Counted from the stretch's first letter, positions 51,206 to 61,634 are shown. The stretch is 64,000 nucleotides of DNA from Rhizobium sp. RU20A (GCF_900155885.1 NZ_FTMB01000001.1:1116001-1180000), one strand, 5' to 3'. Notes: generated from the sequence alone by a model not told the origin. Translations and numbers: made by a program.

Positions 51206-52435
51206 ATGTCATCCCGCCTGCCCCGCCTTGCCGCCTGCCTGACCCTCGGGCTTGCAGCTGCCCTGCCCGCCCATGCCCAGCAAGCCGTCGCTCCCGCGAC
51301 GGCCAGCACGGCGTCCCCGGTTGCGTGCGGAGGCGATCTCACGAGCTTTCTGGCGGGCGTGAAGGCAGAGGCTGTCGCGGCCGGCGTTCCCGCCGAAGCG
51401 GCCGACCGCGCCTTGGCCGGTGCCCGCATCGATGAGAAGGTCCTTGCCCGTGACCGCGCCCAGGGCGTCTTCCGCCAGACCTTCCTCGAATTCTCCAAGC
51501 GCGTCGTCAGCCAGGCCCGGCTTGATATCGGCCGGCAGAAGATGAAGGAATACGCCGCCGTCTTTGCGCGCGCCGAGCAGGACTTTGGCGTGCCCGCCCC
51601 CGTCATCACCGCCTTCTGGGCACTGGAGACGGATTTCGGCGCCGTGCAGGGCGACTTCAACACCCGCAACGCGCTCGTCACCCTCGCCCATGACTGCCGC
51701 CGCCCCGAACTCTTCCGCCCGCAGCTGATCGCCGCCATGGAGATGGTCCAGCACGGCGACCTCGACCCGCAGACCGGCACGGGTGCATGGGCCGGCGAAA
51801 TCGGCCAGGTCCAGATGCTGCCGCGCGACATCATCCGCTTCGGCACTGACGGCGATGGCGATGGCCATGTGACGCTGAAGTCCAGTGCGCCGGATGTGAT
51901 CATGACCGCCGCCAAGTTCATCCAGAGCCTCGGCTTCACCCGCGGCCAGCCGTGGATCCAGGAAGTGACGATCTCCGATCGCATTCCCTTCGAAAAGACC
52001 GGCCTGCAGCCGGGCATGACGGCCGGCGACTGGTTCGCCGCCGGCGTCGAACCGCGCGATGGCGACAAGAGCTTTGCGGCGCTGCCCGCATCGCTCACCC
52101 TGCCGCAGGGTCGCAACGGTCCGGCCTTCATCACCTATCCGAATTTCAACATCTACCTCGAATGGAACAAGTCCTTCATCTACACGACCTCGGCCGCCTA
52201 TTTCGCCACACGCCTTGCCGGTGCCCCGGTCTATCAGGCGGGCAGTCCCGAGCCGGGTCTCGATGTGGACGGCATGAAAGCGCTCCAGCAGAAGCTGGCC
52301 GCAAAGGGACATGATGTCGGCGAGATCGACGGCATTCTCGGCTCCGGGACCCGTGCCGCCATCCAGGTGGAACAGCAGCGCCTCGGCCTGCCCGCCGATG
52401 GCTGGCCGAATGCGGCCCTTCTCAACAGCCTCTGA
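51206..52435 (+). CDS. MltB-type lytic murein transglycosylase with PG-binding domain
   Basis: A 409-residue exported enzyme: signal peptide (cleavage after ALPAHA, about residue 24), SLT_2/MltB catalytic domain (about 40-335) and a C-terminal PG_binding_1 domain (about 350-409: DVDGMKALQQKLAAKGHDVGEIDGILGSGT). The catalytic Glu is in FWALETDFGAVQGDF; EIGQVQMLPRDIIRFGTDGDGDG is the other MltB hallmark. The start has GGAGAGGA eight bases upstream. A strong terminator follows (52463-52500). Confidence 0.92.
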   Translation: MSSRLPRLAACLTLGLAAALPAHAQQAVAPATASTASPVACGGDLTSFLAGVKAEAVAAGVPAEAADRALAGARIDEKVLARDRAQGVFRQTFLEFSKRVVSQARLDIGRQKMKEYAAVFARAEQDFGVPAPVITAFWALETDFGAVQGDFNTRNALVTLAHDCRRPELFRPQLIAAMEMVQHGDLDPQTGTGAWAGEIGQVQMLPRDIIRFGTDGDGDGHVTLKSSAPDVIMTAAKFIQSLGFTRGQPWIQEVTISDRIPFEKTGLQPGMTAGDWFAAGVEPRDGDKSFAALPASLTLPQGRNGPAFITYPNFNIYLEWNKSFIYTTSAAYFATRLAGAPVYQAGSPEPGLDVDGMKALQQKLAAKGHDVGEIDGILGSGTRAAIQVEQQRLGLPADGWPNAALLNSL

Positions 52436-52462
52436 TCCCGCCTTTCGGCAAATCCGATGCCC

Positions 52463-52500
52463 GCGACCCGGTGCACCCCGCACCGGGTCGCAGCGTTTTC
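52463..52500 (+). terminator. Terminator after the MltB-type gene
   Basis: Perfect 12-bp stem GCGACCCGGTGC/GCACCGGGTCGC with a 5-base loop, then AGCGTTTTC. Confidence 0.75.
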
Positions 52501-52632
52501 ACCGGCCGGCGAGGCTGCCGCAAAATGCATCCCGACAAGTTCCGGGTGGCGCGCGTCGCGATGACCGGCTATGCCGCGCGCAGGTGATCCCGGCCGACAC
52601 AGCCGGATCGCAAAGCGCAAGGGATCAGCATC

Positions 52633-53622
52633 ATGAAGCAGCCGGTCAGCCGTCAGAACACCACCGCCGCGACCGGGCAGCCCGCGATGGCCCCCTCCAT
52701 GACGCTCGGCACCTGGGCGCTGCTTGCCCTCCTCGGGCTGATCTGGGGCGGCTCGTTCTTCTTCGGCCGGATCGCGGTGCAGCAGGTGCCGCCGCTCACC
52801 ATTGCGTTCCTGCGCCTCGGCATCGCCGCGCTTGCCCTGCATCTTTACCTGCGCGGGCGGGAGGGCCTCTATCCCGCGCTGAAGGCCCGCGCGCCGGCCT
52901 TCCTGATCCTCGGCCTGATGAACAATGCTGTTCCCCACAGCCTGATCCTGATGGGGCAGACGGAGATCGGCGCGGGTCTTGCCGCAATCCTTAACGCCAC
53001 CACCCCGATCTGGACCGTCATCATTGCCAATATCTGGACGGCCGACGAGAAGCTGACCGCGGCGAAACTCACCGGCACCATTCTCGGCCTCATCGGCACC
53101 GTGCTCCTCGTCGGTCCCGCAGCCATTGCCGATCTCTTCGGGGCAGACCACCATGTCCCCTTCTGGGCCCTGCTTCTGCCGATCGGCGCCGCCATCAGCT
53201 ACGGCATCGCCACCACCTATGGCCGGCGCTTCCGTGACCTGCCGCCAACGGTGACGGCCACCGGTCAGCTGACCGCTTCCAGCCTCATCGTCCTCCCGGT
53301 CGCCCTGGCCGTCGACCAGCCCTGGACAATCGCCATGCCGACGACCGCCGCGATCTCCGCCATTCTGGCGCTGGCGCTGATCTCGACGGCCTGGGGCTAC
53401 ATTCTCTTCTTTCGCATCATGGCGCGGGCCGGGGCCACCAACACATCGCTCGTCACGCTGCTGGTCCCGCCAAGCGCCATCCTGCTCGGCGTGCTCTTCC
53501 TCGGCGAGAGCCTCTCCCTGCTCGATGCCGCCGGCATGCTGGTCATCGCGCTCGGCCTCATCATGCTGGACGGACGCTTGCCGGGCCGGCTGACGCGCGC
53601 CCTGACGGGCAGGGACGCGTGA
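52633..53622 (+). CDS. EamA/DMT superfamily transporter
   Basis: A 329-residue inner-membrane protein with ten predicted helices in two EamA repeats. Seen: LGLIWGGSFFFGRIAVQQVPPLTIAFLR-type first repeat start, NATTPIWTVIIANIW, GLIGTVLLVGP and the second repeat PIGAAISYGIATTYGRRF with VPPSAILLGVLFLGESLS. AAGGGATCAGC precedes the ATG. These export metabolites or amino acids; the substrate is unknown. Confidence 0.88.
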   Translation: MKQPVSRQNTTAATGQPAMAPSMTLGTWALLALLGLIWGGSFFFGRIAVQQVPPLTIAFLRLGIAALALHLYLRGREGLYPALKARAPAFLILGLMNNAVPHSLILMGQTEIGAGLAAILNATTPIWTVIIANIWTADEKLTAAKLTGTILGLIGTVLLVGPAAIADLFGADHHVPFWALLLPIGAAISYGIATTYGRRFRDLPPTVTATGQLTASSLIVLPVALAVDQPWTIAMPTTAAISAILALALISTAWGYILFFRIMARAGATNTSLVTLLVPPSAILLGVLFLGESLSLLDAAGMLVIALGLIMLDGRLPGRLTRALTGRDA

Positions 53623-53851
53623 CTGATTCGTGTCCAAAGGGACACATCCAAGCTTTGTCCACACGCTCCGTTAACCGGATAAGGCATTCCGTGAACAAAA
53701 AATTAGGGACGTTTTTTCATTGAGCTTCAAGGATTTGATCTGCGTGGAAGCGCCTTTGGGGGCGTCCGATGCCGCAGCGCAGCACAAGATTTCCTTTCAG
53801 ATGTGACATTTTCGCCTTATCTTTGACACGTCAACATCAGGAGGGTAACAC

Positions 53852-53929
53852 ATGGGACTGACCCAGTCGTTCAACATGCTTCTGATCAGTGCAGCCTTCA
53901 TCTTTGTCGGAACCATGCTCTTCATCTGA
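53852..53929 (+). CDS. 25-aa single-helix membrane micropeptide
   Basis: ATG at 53852 with a near-perfect ribosome-binding site AGGAGGG six bases upstream. The product, MGLTQSFNMLLISAAFIFVG followed by TMLFI, has 25 residues, no charged side chains and one continuous hydrophobic helix from about residue 9. The upstream 220 bases are AT-richer than the surroundings, as expected of a promoter region, and a hairpin with a CTTTGTCGTT tail lies about 100 bases downstream. I know no named family. Short one-helix proteins often bind and tune larger membrane complexes. It lies between an EamA gene and convergent metF. Confidence 0.65.
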   Translation: MGLTQSFNMLLISAAFIFVGTMLFI

Positions 53930-54030
53930 GCGAAGACCGAAAAAGACATGAGCAGTAAGGCGTAAAGACTCAACAAAAACAACAATGCGAAGCCGGGCGC
54001 AGGCGCGCCGCGGATTTTGCCAGGCGAACG

Positions 54031-54064
54031 CAAAGCGCCCGAGCCGTTCTGGCCGGGCGCTTTG
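54031..54064. terminator. Possible shared terminator (micropeptide / metF)
   Basis: Perfect 11-bp stem CAAAGCGCCCG/CGGGCGCTTTG with a 12-base loop between the micropeptide and the metF stop. T runs are short on both strands, so it may act in either direction or weakly. Confidence 0.5.
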
Positions 54065-54090
54065 TCGTTGCATCGTGCTTTCGGCAGGCT

Positions 54091-55023
54091 TCAGACAGCC
54101 ATGCGCCGTGCCGGTGCAGGAATGGCGGCGACCGACGGATCCTGCCGGGCGAAGCCGACGAGATCGCAGACAGCGGTGACCAGCGGCGAGCGGTTCATCG
54201 TGTAGATGTGGAAATCCCGCACGCCGCGCCGCGCGAGATCGACGATCTGCTCGGCCGCGATATGCGTCGCCTCGTGGAAGCGCTCCTCCGCCTTGTCGTC
54301 GAGATGTTCGAGCCGCGCCCGGATCGCCTCCGGCACCCGCGCACCGCAGAGGCCCGCAAACCGCAGGACCTGCGCGAAATTGTTGATCGGCAGGATGCCC
54401 GGTACGATCGGGATAGAGATGCCCGCCGCGCGCACCCGCTCCAGATAGCGCTCGAAATCGTCATTGTCGAAGAAGAACTGGGTCAGCGCGCGGGTTGCGC
54501 CATTGTCCACCTTGCGCTTCAGCATGTCGATATCGGCGTTGACGTCCGCACTCTCGGGGTGCTTTTCCGGATAGGCCGAAACGGAAATCTCGAAGCCGCC
54601 ACGCGATGCCAGCGCCTTGGTTAGGGCCGCCGCATTTTCGTAGCCGCCGGGATGCGGCCGATAGGCCGAGCCGATACCATCAGGCGGATCACCGCGCAGC
54701 GCCACGAAATGCTTCACGCCGCAGGCGGCGAAGTCGTCGATGACGCGGTCCACTTCATCGCGCGTCGCACCGACGCAGGTCAGATGCGCTGCCGTATTGG
54801 AAACGCCGGCATCGCGGATCATGTGGCAGACCGCCGTCAGCGACCGCTCCCGCGTCGTGCCACCCGCCCCGTAGGTGACCGAGACGAAGCCCGGCTGGAA
54901 AACGTTGAGATCGGCCACCGTCCTGTGAAGCTGCGCCTCCGCCTCATCCGTCTTCGGCGGAAAATATTCGAAGGAGAGGGTCAGGTTGCCGCGCTCGGCC
55001 GGATAAAGCGTGTGGATCGCCAT
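54091..55023 (-). CDS. metF: 5,10-methylenetetrahydrofolate reductase
   Basis: A 310-residue flavoprotein TIM barrel that reduces methylene-THF to methyl-THF for methionine synthesis. Seen: LSFEYFPPKTDEAEAQL, FVSVTYGAGGTTRERS, HLTCVGATRDEV, FVALRGDPPDG, ISVSAYPEKHPES and TQFFFDNDDFERYL. The ATG at 55023 has GGAG nine bases upstream and begins two bases after the stop of the ArsR-methyltransferase gene, so the two form an operon. Confidence 0.96.
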   Translation of the reverse strand: MAIHTLYPAERGNLTLSFEYFPPKTDEAEAQLHRTVADLNVFQPGFVSVTYGAGGTTRERSLTAVCHMIRDAGVSNTAAHLTCVGATRDEVDRVIDDFAACGVKHFVALRGDPPDGIGSAYRPHPGGYENAAALTKALASRGGFEISVSAYPEKHPESADVNADIDMLKRKVDNGATRALTQFFFDNDDFERYLERVRAAGISIPIVPGILPINNFAQVLRFAGLCGARVPEAIRARLEHLDDKAEERFHEATHIAAEQIVDLARRGVRDFHIYTMNRSPLVTAVCDLVGFARQDPSVAAIPAPARRMAV

Positions 55024-55025
55024 GG

Positions 55026-56048
55026 TCAAAGTCTCCGCTCTCCGGCCCGGCGCCGGCTCTGTCTTGCTTCCTGGGAAAAGGCGGCGCGCTGGTCGCGCGC
55101 AATCCAGATCGTCACGGTCAGCCCCGTGCTGTCTCCGGCCACCGGCGGCACATCCACCACCGTCTCGACAAGAAGGCCGGCCCGCGCCAGCCAGTCCGTC
55201 ATGGTGGCGTGAGAAATGCCGAGGCGCTGATGGGCGTGCTCCTCGCGCAGGTAATCGAGCCCGTGCGGCGCGAGGTCAACAATGGCGAGCCGCCCGCCCG
55301 GCACCAGCACCCGCGCCGCCTCCGCAATCGCCGCCTCCGGCTGGTCGAGGAAGTGCAGCACCTGATGGATGGTCACGAGGTCGAATTCGCCGTCGAGCGG
55401 CAGGTTGAAAATGTCGCCATGGCGGATCTGCGCCTTGGAAACGCCGGCGCGATCGAGATTGGCCCGCGCCACTGTCAGCATGTCGCGGCTTGCATCGACC
55501 CCGACGCCGCGCCGGTAGGCGGGCGCCAGAAGCTGGAGAATTCGGCCCGTGCCCGTGCCGAGATCGAGCAGGGCATCGACCGGCTCGACGCCGATCGCCT
55601 CGACCAGAGCAGATTCCACGGCCGTCTCGCTGACATGAAGCTGGCGCAGCGCATCCCATTCGGCGGCATTGCGGCTGAAATAGGCCTGCGCCCGCTCCGC
55701 CCGCGCCGCCTTCAGCGCCGTCAGCCGCTCTGCATCGCGCGCCAGAACGGCATCGTCGCTGGCAGCCGCCGAGAGCACCTGCCGCACGACATGCGCCGCC
55801 CTGCCCTCCTGCCGCAGCCGGAAATAGGCCCAGGCGCCTTCCTGATAGCGATCGATGAGATCGACTTCGCCCAGCAGCTTCAGATGCCGGGAAATGCGCG
55901 GCTGCGACTGCCCGAGAATTTCGGTGAGATCCGTCACCGTCAGATCGCCGCCGGAAAGCAGCGCCAGCAGACGCAACCGCGTCGGCTCACCCGCCGCCTT
56001 CAGCACGTCCACCAGGGGATCAAGCCCCAACCACCGCATCTCCGCCAT
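55026..56048 (-). CDS. ArsR-type regulator fused to a SAM methyltransferase domain
   Basis: A 340-residue fusion. Residues about 12-95 form an ArsR winged helix (DVLKAAGEPTRLRLLALL, LTEILGQSQPRISRHLKLL recognition helix). Residues about 130-300 form a class I methyltransferase domain (LLDLGTGTGRILQLLAP, VGVDASRDML, IHQVLHFLDQPEAAI). Co-transcribed with metF, so likely a sensor-regulator of methionine/SAM metabolism in which the methyltransferase fold binds SAM or SAH (inference). Start at 56048 has GAGGG five bases upstream. A palindrome 15 bases before the ATG (56063-56078) is the likely autoregulatory operator. Confidence 0.88.
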   Translation of the reverse strand: MAEMRWLGLDPLVDVLKAAGEPTRLRLLALLSGGDLTVTDLTEILGQSQPRISRHLKLLGEVDLIDRYQEGAWAYFRLRQEGRAAHVVRQVLSAAASDDAVLARDAERLTALKAARAERAQAYFSRNAAEWDALRQLHVSETAVESALVEAIGVEPVDALLDLGTGTGRILQLLAPAYRRGVGVDASRDMLTVARANLDRAGVSKAQIRHGDIFNLPLDGEFDLVTIHQVLHFLDQPEAAIAEAARVLVPGGRLAIVDLAPHGLDYLREEHAHQRLGISHATMTDWLARAGLLVETVVDVPPVAGDSTGLTVTIWIARDQRAAFSQEARQSRRRAGERRL

Positions 56049-56062
56049 GACAACCCTCATTT

Positions 56063-56078
56063 ACATATAAAGATATGT
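56063..56078 (-). promoter_or_regulatory. Palindrome upstream of ArsR-methyltransferase/metF
   Basis: ACATAT-N4-ATATGT, a perfect 6-bp inverted repeat with a 4-base centre, AT-rich in a GC-rich setting, 15 bases before the start codon. Position and symmetry fit an ArsR-family dimer site controlling this operon. Confidence 0.6.
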
Positions 56079-56149
56079 TTATGTGATTTTCGGAGGGGTG
56101 GCAAGGCTTAACTTAACGCAGGGCGGGACGATTGCCATGGCCCTGCTTG

Positions 56150-56189
56150 GAAAAACAAAATGGGCCGCATCTTGAGGGATACGGCCCAT
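56150..56189 (-). terminator. ettA terminator
   Basis: Minus-strand stem ATGGGCCG/CGGCCCAT with a 14-base loop followed by TTTGTTTTT, starting about 38 bases after the stop. Confidence 0.82.
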
Positions 56190-56226
56190 CATCATTCTGC
56201 CTAGAGCGGCCCGCAGGCCGCACCGA

Positions 56227-57876
<1,650 letters not shown>

Positions 57877-57957
57877 GAAGAATGCTCCGCAACGGGAAAA
57901 GGCATGATTTGGGATGTGCCCGCTTCCTAAAGCAATTGCCCTGACGGAGCAACGCCG

Positions 57958-57997
57958 AAAGCCGGCCATCCCCGTCAAGACGGAGCGGGCCGGCCTT
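57958..57997 (-). terminator. Likely terminator of the TPP-enzyme gene
   Basis: Minus-strand stem AAGGCCGGCC/GGCCGGCTTT with an inner CCGTC-TTGA-type hairpin, then a short TTTC. It starts about 17 bases after the stop. Confidence 0.5.
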
Positions 57998-58013
57998 CAA
58001 TCGAGAGAAGCGG

Positions 58014-59687
58014 TCAGGCGCCCCGGATCTCAGAGAGCGTGCGCGTCGGCGTGATCGCCTCCGGATCGAGCTTCACCTCGATGATCGCAGGCTTGCCGCT
58101 GGCCCGCGCCCTGAGGAACGCCTCGGCAAACTGGTCCGTCGCCTCCACCGTCTCGCCATGGCCGCCATAGGCGCGGGCAAGGGCCGCGAAATCCGGATTG
58201 GTGAGGTCCGTCGCGGAAACGCGGCCGGGATATTCCCGCTCCTGATGCATGCGGATCGTACCGTAAATGCCGTTGTTGACGACGACGGTGATGATCGGCA
58301 GCTGGTAGCGCACGGCAGTCGCAAATTCCTGCCCGTGCATCATGAAGCAGCCGTCACCGGCAAAGCAGACCACCTCGCGCGCGGGAAAAAGCTGCTTGGC
58401 CGCCACTGCCGCCGGCAGGCCGTAACCCATCGAGCCGGAGGCGGGCGCCGCCTGCGTTTCAAAGCGGCGGAAGCGGTGGAAGCGGTGCACCCAGGTGGCG
58501 TAGTTGCCGGCGCCATTGGTGAAGATCGTGTCGTCGGCCGTATTGGCCTCCAGCCATTCCATGATCGGCCCCATCTGCACTGGGCCGGGGCCCGTTGCCG
58601 GTGGCGTGGACCAGCCGAGATAGGCCGCATGCATGGCCGCGGTTCTGTCGGCCCAGACGGGCTCGGCCGTCGGCGCGACATCCCGAAGAGCCGCCGCAAA
58701 GGCATCGGGTGCCGCCGCAATGGGCAACGCCGCGGAATAGACGCGGCCGAGCTCGGAGGGATCGGGATGAACATGGACGAGCGTCTGCCTGGGATAGGGA
58801 ATATCAAGCAGCGTATAGGACGACGACGGCATTTCCGACATGCGCCCGCCGACCAGAAGCACCAGATCGGCCTCCTTGATCTCCTTGGCAAGCGCCGGAT
58901 TGATGCCGATGCCGACATCGCCAGCATAGCTCGGATGCAGGTGATCGAACAGCATCTGCCGGCGGAAGGAGCAGCCGACCGGCAGATGCCAGCGCTCGGC
59001 AAAGGCGGTGAAATCCGCAACCGCCCCGGCGCTCCAGCGCGTGCCGCCGAGAATGGCGACGGGACGCTTGGCATCCTTCAGGAGCGCGGTGAAGTCGGCG
59101 ATCTGCGATGCGCCGGGATAGGCAGCAACCGGCACATAAGCGCGCGCGGCGGGCGCCTCGACCGTCTCCACCAGCATGTCCTCCGGCAGCGTCAGCACCA
59201 CGGGGCCCGGCCGGCCGGAGGTGGCGATGGAAAAGGCGCGTGTCACGAATTCGGGAATGCGGCGCGCATCGTCGATCTCACCGACCCACTTGGCAAACTC
59301 GGTAAAGGCGCGGCGATATTCCACCTCCTGGAACGCCTCGCGCTCGCGCGCCTCGCGCTGCACCTGGCCGATGAAAAGGATCATCGGGATCGAATCCTGC
59401 CGCGCCACATGCAGCCCCGCCGAGGCATTGGTGGCGCCCGGCCCGCGCGTCACCATGCAGATGCCCGGCTCGCCCGTCAGTCGCCCCCAGCAATCCGCCA
59501 TCATCGCGGCACCACCCTCCTGCCGGCAGACGAGCACGTCGATCTTAACGTCGTGCAGCGCATCGAGCACCGCCAGATAGCTCTCGCCGGGCACGCAGGC
59601 GACGCGCTTGACACCGTTGGCAACGAGCGCATCGACGATCAGCTGGCCGCCCGTGCGGGTCACGGTCGTGGGGGATGCGGTGGACAT
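58014..59687 (-). CDS. Thiamine-pyrophosphate enzyme, acetolactate synthase-like
   Basis: A 557-residue three-domain TPP enzyme. The N-terminal catalytic Glu is in CRQEGGAAMMADCWGR and the TPP/Mg motif GDGCFMMHGQEF...NNGIYG lies in the C-terminal domain; SMGYGLPAAVAAK is also typical. It looks like the large subunit of acetohydroxyacid synthase but lacks a neighbouring ilvH small subunit, so it is probably a stand-alone decarboxylase or carboligase with a different substrate. EamA transporter and hydrolase genes follow upstream on the same strand (59721, 60687), close enough for one transcript. Confidence 0.85.
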   Translation of the reverse strand: MSTASPTTVTRTGGQLIVDALVANGVKRVACVPGESYLAVLDALHDVKIDVLVCRQEGGAAMMADCWGRLTGEPGICMVTRGPGATNASAGLHVARQDSIPMILFIGQVQREAREREAFQEVEYRRAFTEFAKWVGEIDDARRIPEFVTRAFSIATSGRPGPVVLTLPEDMLVETVEAPAARAYVPVAAYPGASQIADFTALLKDAKRPVAILGGTRWSAGAVADFTAFAERWHLPVGCSFRRQMLFDHLHPSYAGDVGIGINPALAKEIKEADLVLLVGGRMSEMPSSSYTLLDIPYPRQTLVHVHPDPSELGRVYSAALPIAAAPDAFAAALRDVAPTAEPVWADRTAAMHAAYLGWSTPPATGPGPVQMGPIMEWLEANTADDTIFTNGAGNYATWVHRFHRFRRFETQAAPASGSMGYGLPAAVAAKQLFPAREVVCFAGDGCFMMHGQEFATAVRYQLPIITVVVNNGIYGTIRMHQEREYPGRVSATDLTNPDFAALARAYGGHGETVEATDQFAEAFLRARASGKPAIIEVKLDPEAITPTRTLSEIRGA

Positions 59688-59720
59688 GGAGGCTTTCCTT
59701 TCAGGGTCGAGCGGCCGCGA

Positions 59721-60683
59721 TCACGCGACCGGCGGCACGGGCGGCATGTCCGGCCGGCTCTCGCGCCGGCTGACGACGCGCTCGCGCCAGATGATGGTGA
59801 GGCCGGAGCCGATGATGATGGCGATGCCAAGCCATTTCAGCGCGTCCGGCAGATGATCGAAGACGAGGTAGCCGAAGAGCGTGCCGGAGACGATTTCGAG
59901 ATATTGCAGCGGCGCCAGCACCGAGGCCGGCGCGGCCCGGTAGGCATAGACGCCGAGCACGCCCGCCACCGTCGCCGTCAGCCCGACGCCGATGAGATAG
60001 GCGATCGCCAGCCGGTCGGGCCAGACGGGATCGAAGAGGGCCGACCCCGAACCCGACCCGATCCACAGCGCGATCAGCGAGAAACCGAGCGCCCAGATAC
60101 CGGCATGCAACTGCATGGCGAAGGGATCCTCGCTCTGCGCCAGCCGCCGGGTGATCAGCACGAAGATCGCCACGCAAAAGGCCGAGACCACCGGCAGCAG
60201 CGCCACCAGCCCGACATCTTCCAACGAGGGCCGGATAACCAGCATCGCCCCGCCGAACCCGACCGCGCAGGCGAGATAGCGTCGCCAGCCGATCTTCTCG
60301 CGCAGCACGAGGCCGCCGAGAATGGTCAGGATGATCGGCTCCACGAAGAAGATCGCCAGCGCATCGGCAATCTGCATGACGATCAGCGCCGTCATGAAGG
60401 AGAACATGCCGATGACGAGCAGGGCGCCGCGCACCGCGTTCAGCCCGATGGCCGACGCGCTCGTCGGCTTCAGCCGCCGCCCGGCAACCACGATCGGCAG
60501 CAGAAAGGCAACCTGCAGCACGAAGCGCGTCGCGACGATCTGGCCGGAGGGAATGGTGGCGAGCGCGAGCTTGCCGAAAACGTCGATCAGCGGCGAGACG
60601 AGCACGGACAGCACCATCAGCGTCAGCCCGGCCGGAATGTCGTTCAGCGCCGCAACCGGCGTCGGGCGCAGGGTCGCCGCCAT
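59721..60683 (-). CDS. EamA/DMT superfamily transporter
   Basis: A 320-residue inner-membrane protein with about ten helices in two EamA repeats (GKLALATIPSGQIVATRFVLQ; FFVEPIILTILGGLVLREKIG; LAPLQYLEIVSGTLFGYLVF). A short hydrophilic C terminus follows. It lies 3 bases after the alpha/beta hydrolase gene and 33 bases before the TPP-enzyme gene, so the three are probably one operon. Substrate unknown. It is not a duplicate of the EamA gene at 52.6 kb; sequence and length differ. Confidence 0.88.
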   Translation of the reverse strand: MAATLRPTPVAALNDIPAGLTLMVLSVLVSPLIDVFGKLALATIPSGQIVATRFVLQVAFLLPIVVAGRRLKPTSASAIGLNAVRGALLVIGMFSFMTALIVMQIADALAIFFVEPIILTILGGLVLREKIGWRRYLACAVGFGGAMLVIRPSLEDVGLVALLPVVSAFCVAIFVLITRRLAQSEDPFAMQLHAGIWALGFSLIALWIGSGSGSALFDPVWPDRLAIAYLIGVGLTATVAGVLGVYAYRAAPASVLAPLQYLEIVSGTLFGYLVFDHLPDALKWLGIAIIIGSGLTIIWRERVVSRRESRPDMPPVPPVA

Positions 60684-60686
60684 GGA

Positions 60687-61634
60687 TCAACGACCTCCCG
60701 CAGACACGCGTGCCGCAACGGAAAGCGCCCAGGCAGCAAAGGACTCGGTTGCCGCCTCGCGCCCGACCTCGTTGAGGGTTTCATGACGGAAGCCGTCGAG
60801 AATATTCAGGCTGACGTCGCGAAGCCCGGCCGCCTTGAGGCGCTCCGCCAGCCAGCGCGTCTCCCGCCCGCCATTGGTGGCCGGATCCTCGCTGCCGCCG
60901 ACGAGATGGACGGGGAGATCCTTGGCTAACCGCGCCAGCCGCTCGGCCGAGGCCCCGCCATAGCAGAGCGAAAAGAGATCGCTCCACAGCGACACCGTCG
61001 CATCGAAGCCGCAGAGCGGATCGGCGACATAGGCATCCACCTCGACCGGATCCGTCGACAGCCAGTCGAATTCGGTCCGGGCATTCGCAATCTTCTTCTT
61101 CCAGGCACCGAACGTCAGCGCTGTCAGCGTCTCGCTCGGCACGTCCGACCCTTTCAGGGCACGCTCGACGGCGAGGATCGCCTGCCCTGCGCGCCCCGCC
61201 AGCCCGGCGTTGAAATTCGAGTTCCACACCGCCAGCCCATCGTAGCCTTCGGGCTCCTCCTCGGCCGCATTCAGCGCGATCAGCCCGCCCATGGAATGAC
61301 CGAAAAGGATGAGCGGCAGACCGGGATGACGGTCACGCACCATGGCGCGCATCGCCGCGACATCGGCGAGCGCCTTCCGTGCCCCGCCCCGCGGCGCGAA
61401 CTGGCCTTGAATGGCGTCCGGCGCGCGCGTCTCGCCATGGCCGCGATGGTCATGGGCATAGACGTGGAAACCGTGCGACGCCATGGCGGCGGCGAAGCGG
61501 GCGTAGCGGCGCGCATGTTCCGACAATCCGTGGCAGACGAGCAGCACGCCATGCTGGGACCCCTCCGCCGCGGCATGGTGCCAGGCAAGGTCCGCGCCCG
61601 TCGGGCTCGCCATGCGGCGGGTGTGCGAAAACAT
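60687..61634 (-). CDS. Alpha/beta hydrolase, monoacylglycerol lipase-like
   Basis: A 315-residue serine hydrolase (Hydrolase_4/lysophospholipase type). Seen: oxyanion region VLLVCHGLSEHARRYARFA, HDHRGHGETRA, nucleophile elbow GHSMGG, the acid near GGSEDPATNGG and the catalytic His in DGFRHETLNEVGRE. The pattern HGLSEHARRY and FRHETLNE is that of monoglyceride lipases. No signal peptide. The ATG at 61634 has GGGAGAGAG upstream; a 47-codon extension is rejected. First gene of the operon with the EamA and TPP-enzyme genes, divergent from the RNase T2-like gene. Confidence 0.88.
   Translation of the reverse strand: MFSHTRRMASPTGADLAWHHAAAEGSQHGVLLVCHGLSEHARRYARFAAAMASHGFHVYAHDHRGHGETRAPDAIQGQFAPRGGARKALADVAAMRAMVRDRHPGLPLILFGHSMGGLIALNAAEEEPEGYDGLAVWNSNFNAGLAGRAGQAILAVERALKGSDVPSETLTALTFGAWKKKIANARTEFDWLSTDPVEVDAYVADPLCGFDATVSLWSDLFSLCYGGASAERLARLAKDLPVHLVGGSEDPATNGGRETRWLAERLKAAGLRDVSLNILDGFRHETLNEVGREAATESFAAWALSVAARVSAGGR

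Noticed and set aside
58158-60929. 923-aa open frame on the plus strand
   Set aside because: Antisense to the TPP-enzyme and EamA genes, His/Arg/Gly-rich, no family motif. Long antisense frames are common in GC-rich DNA.
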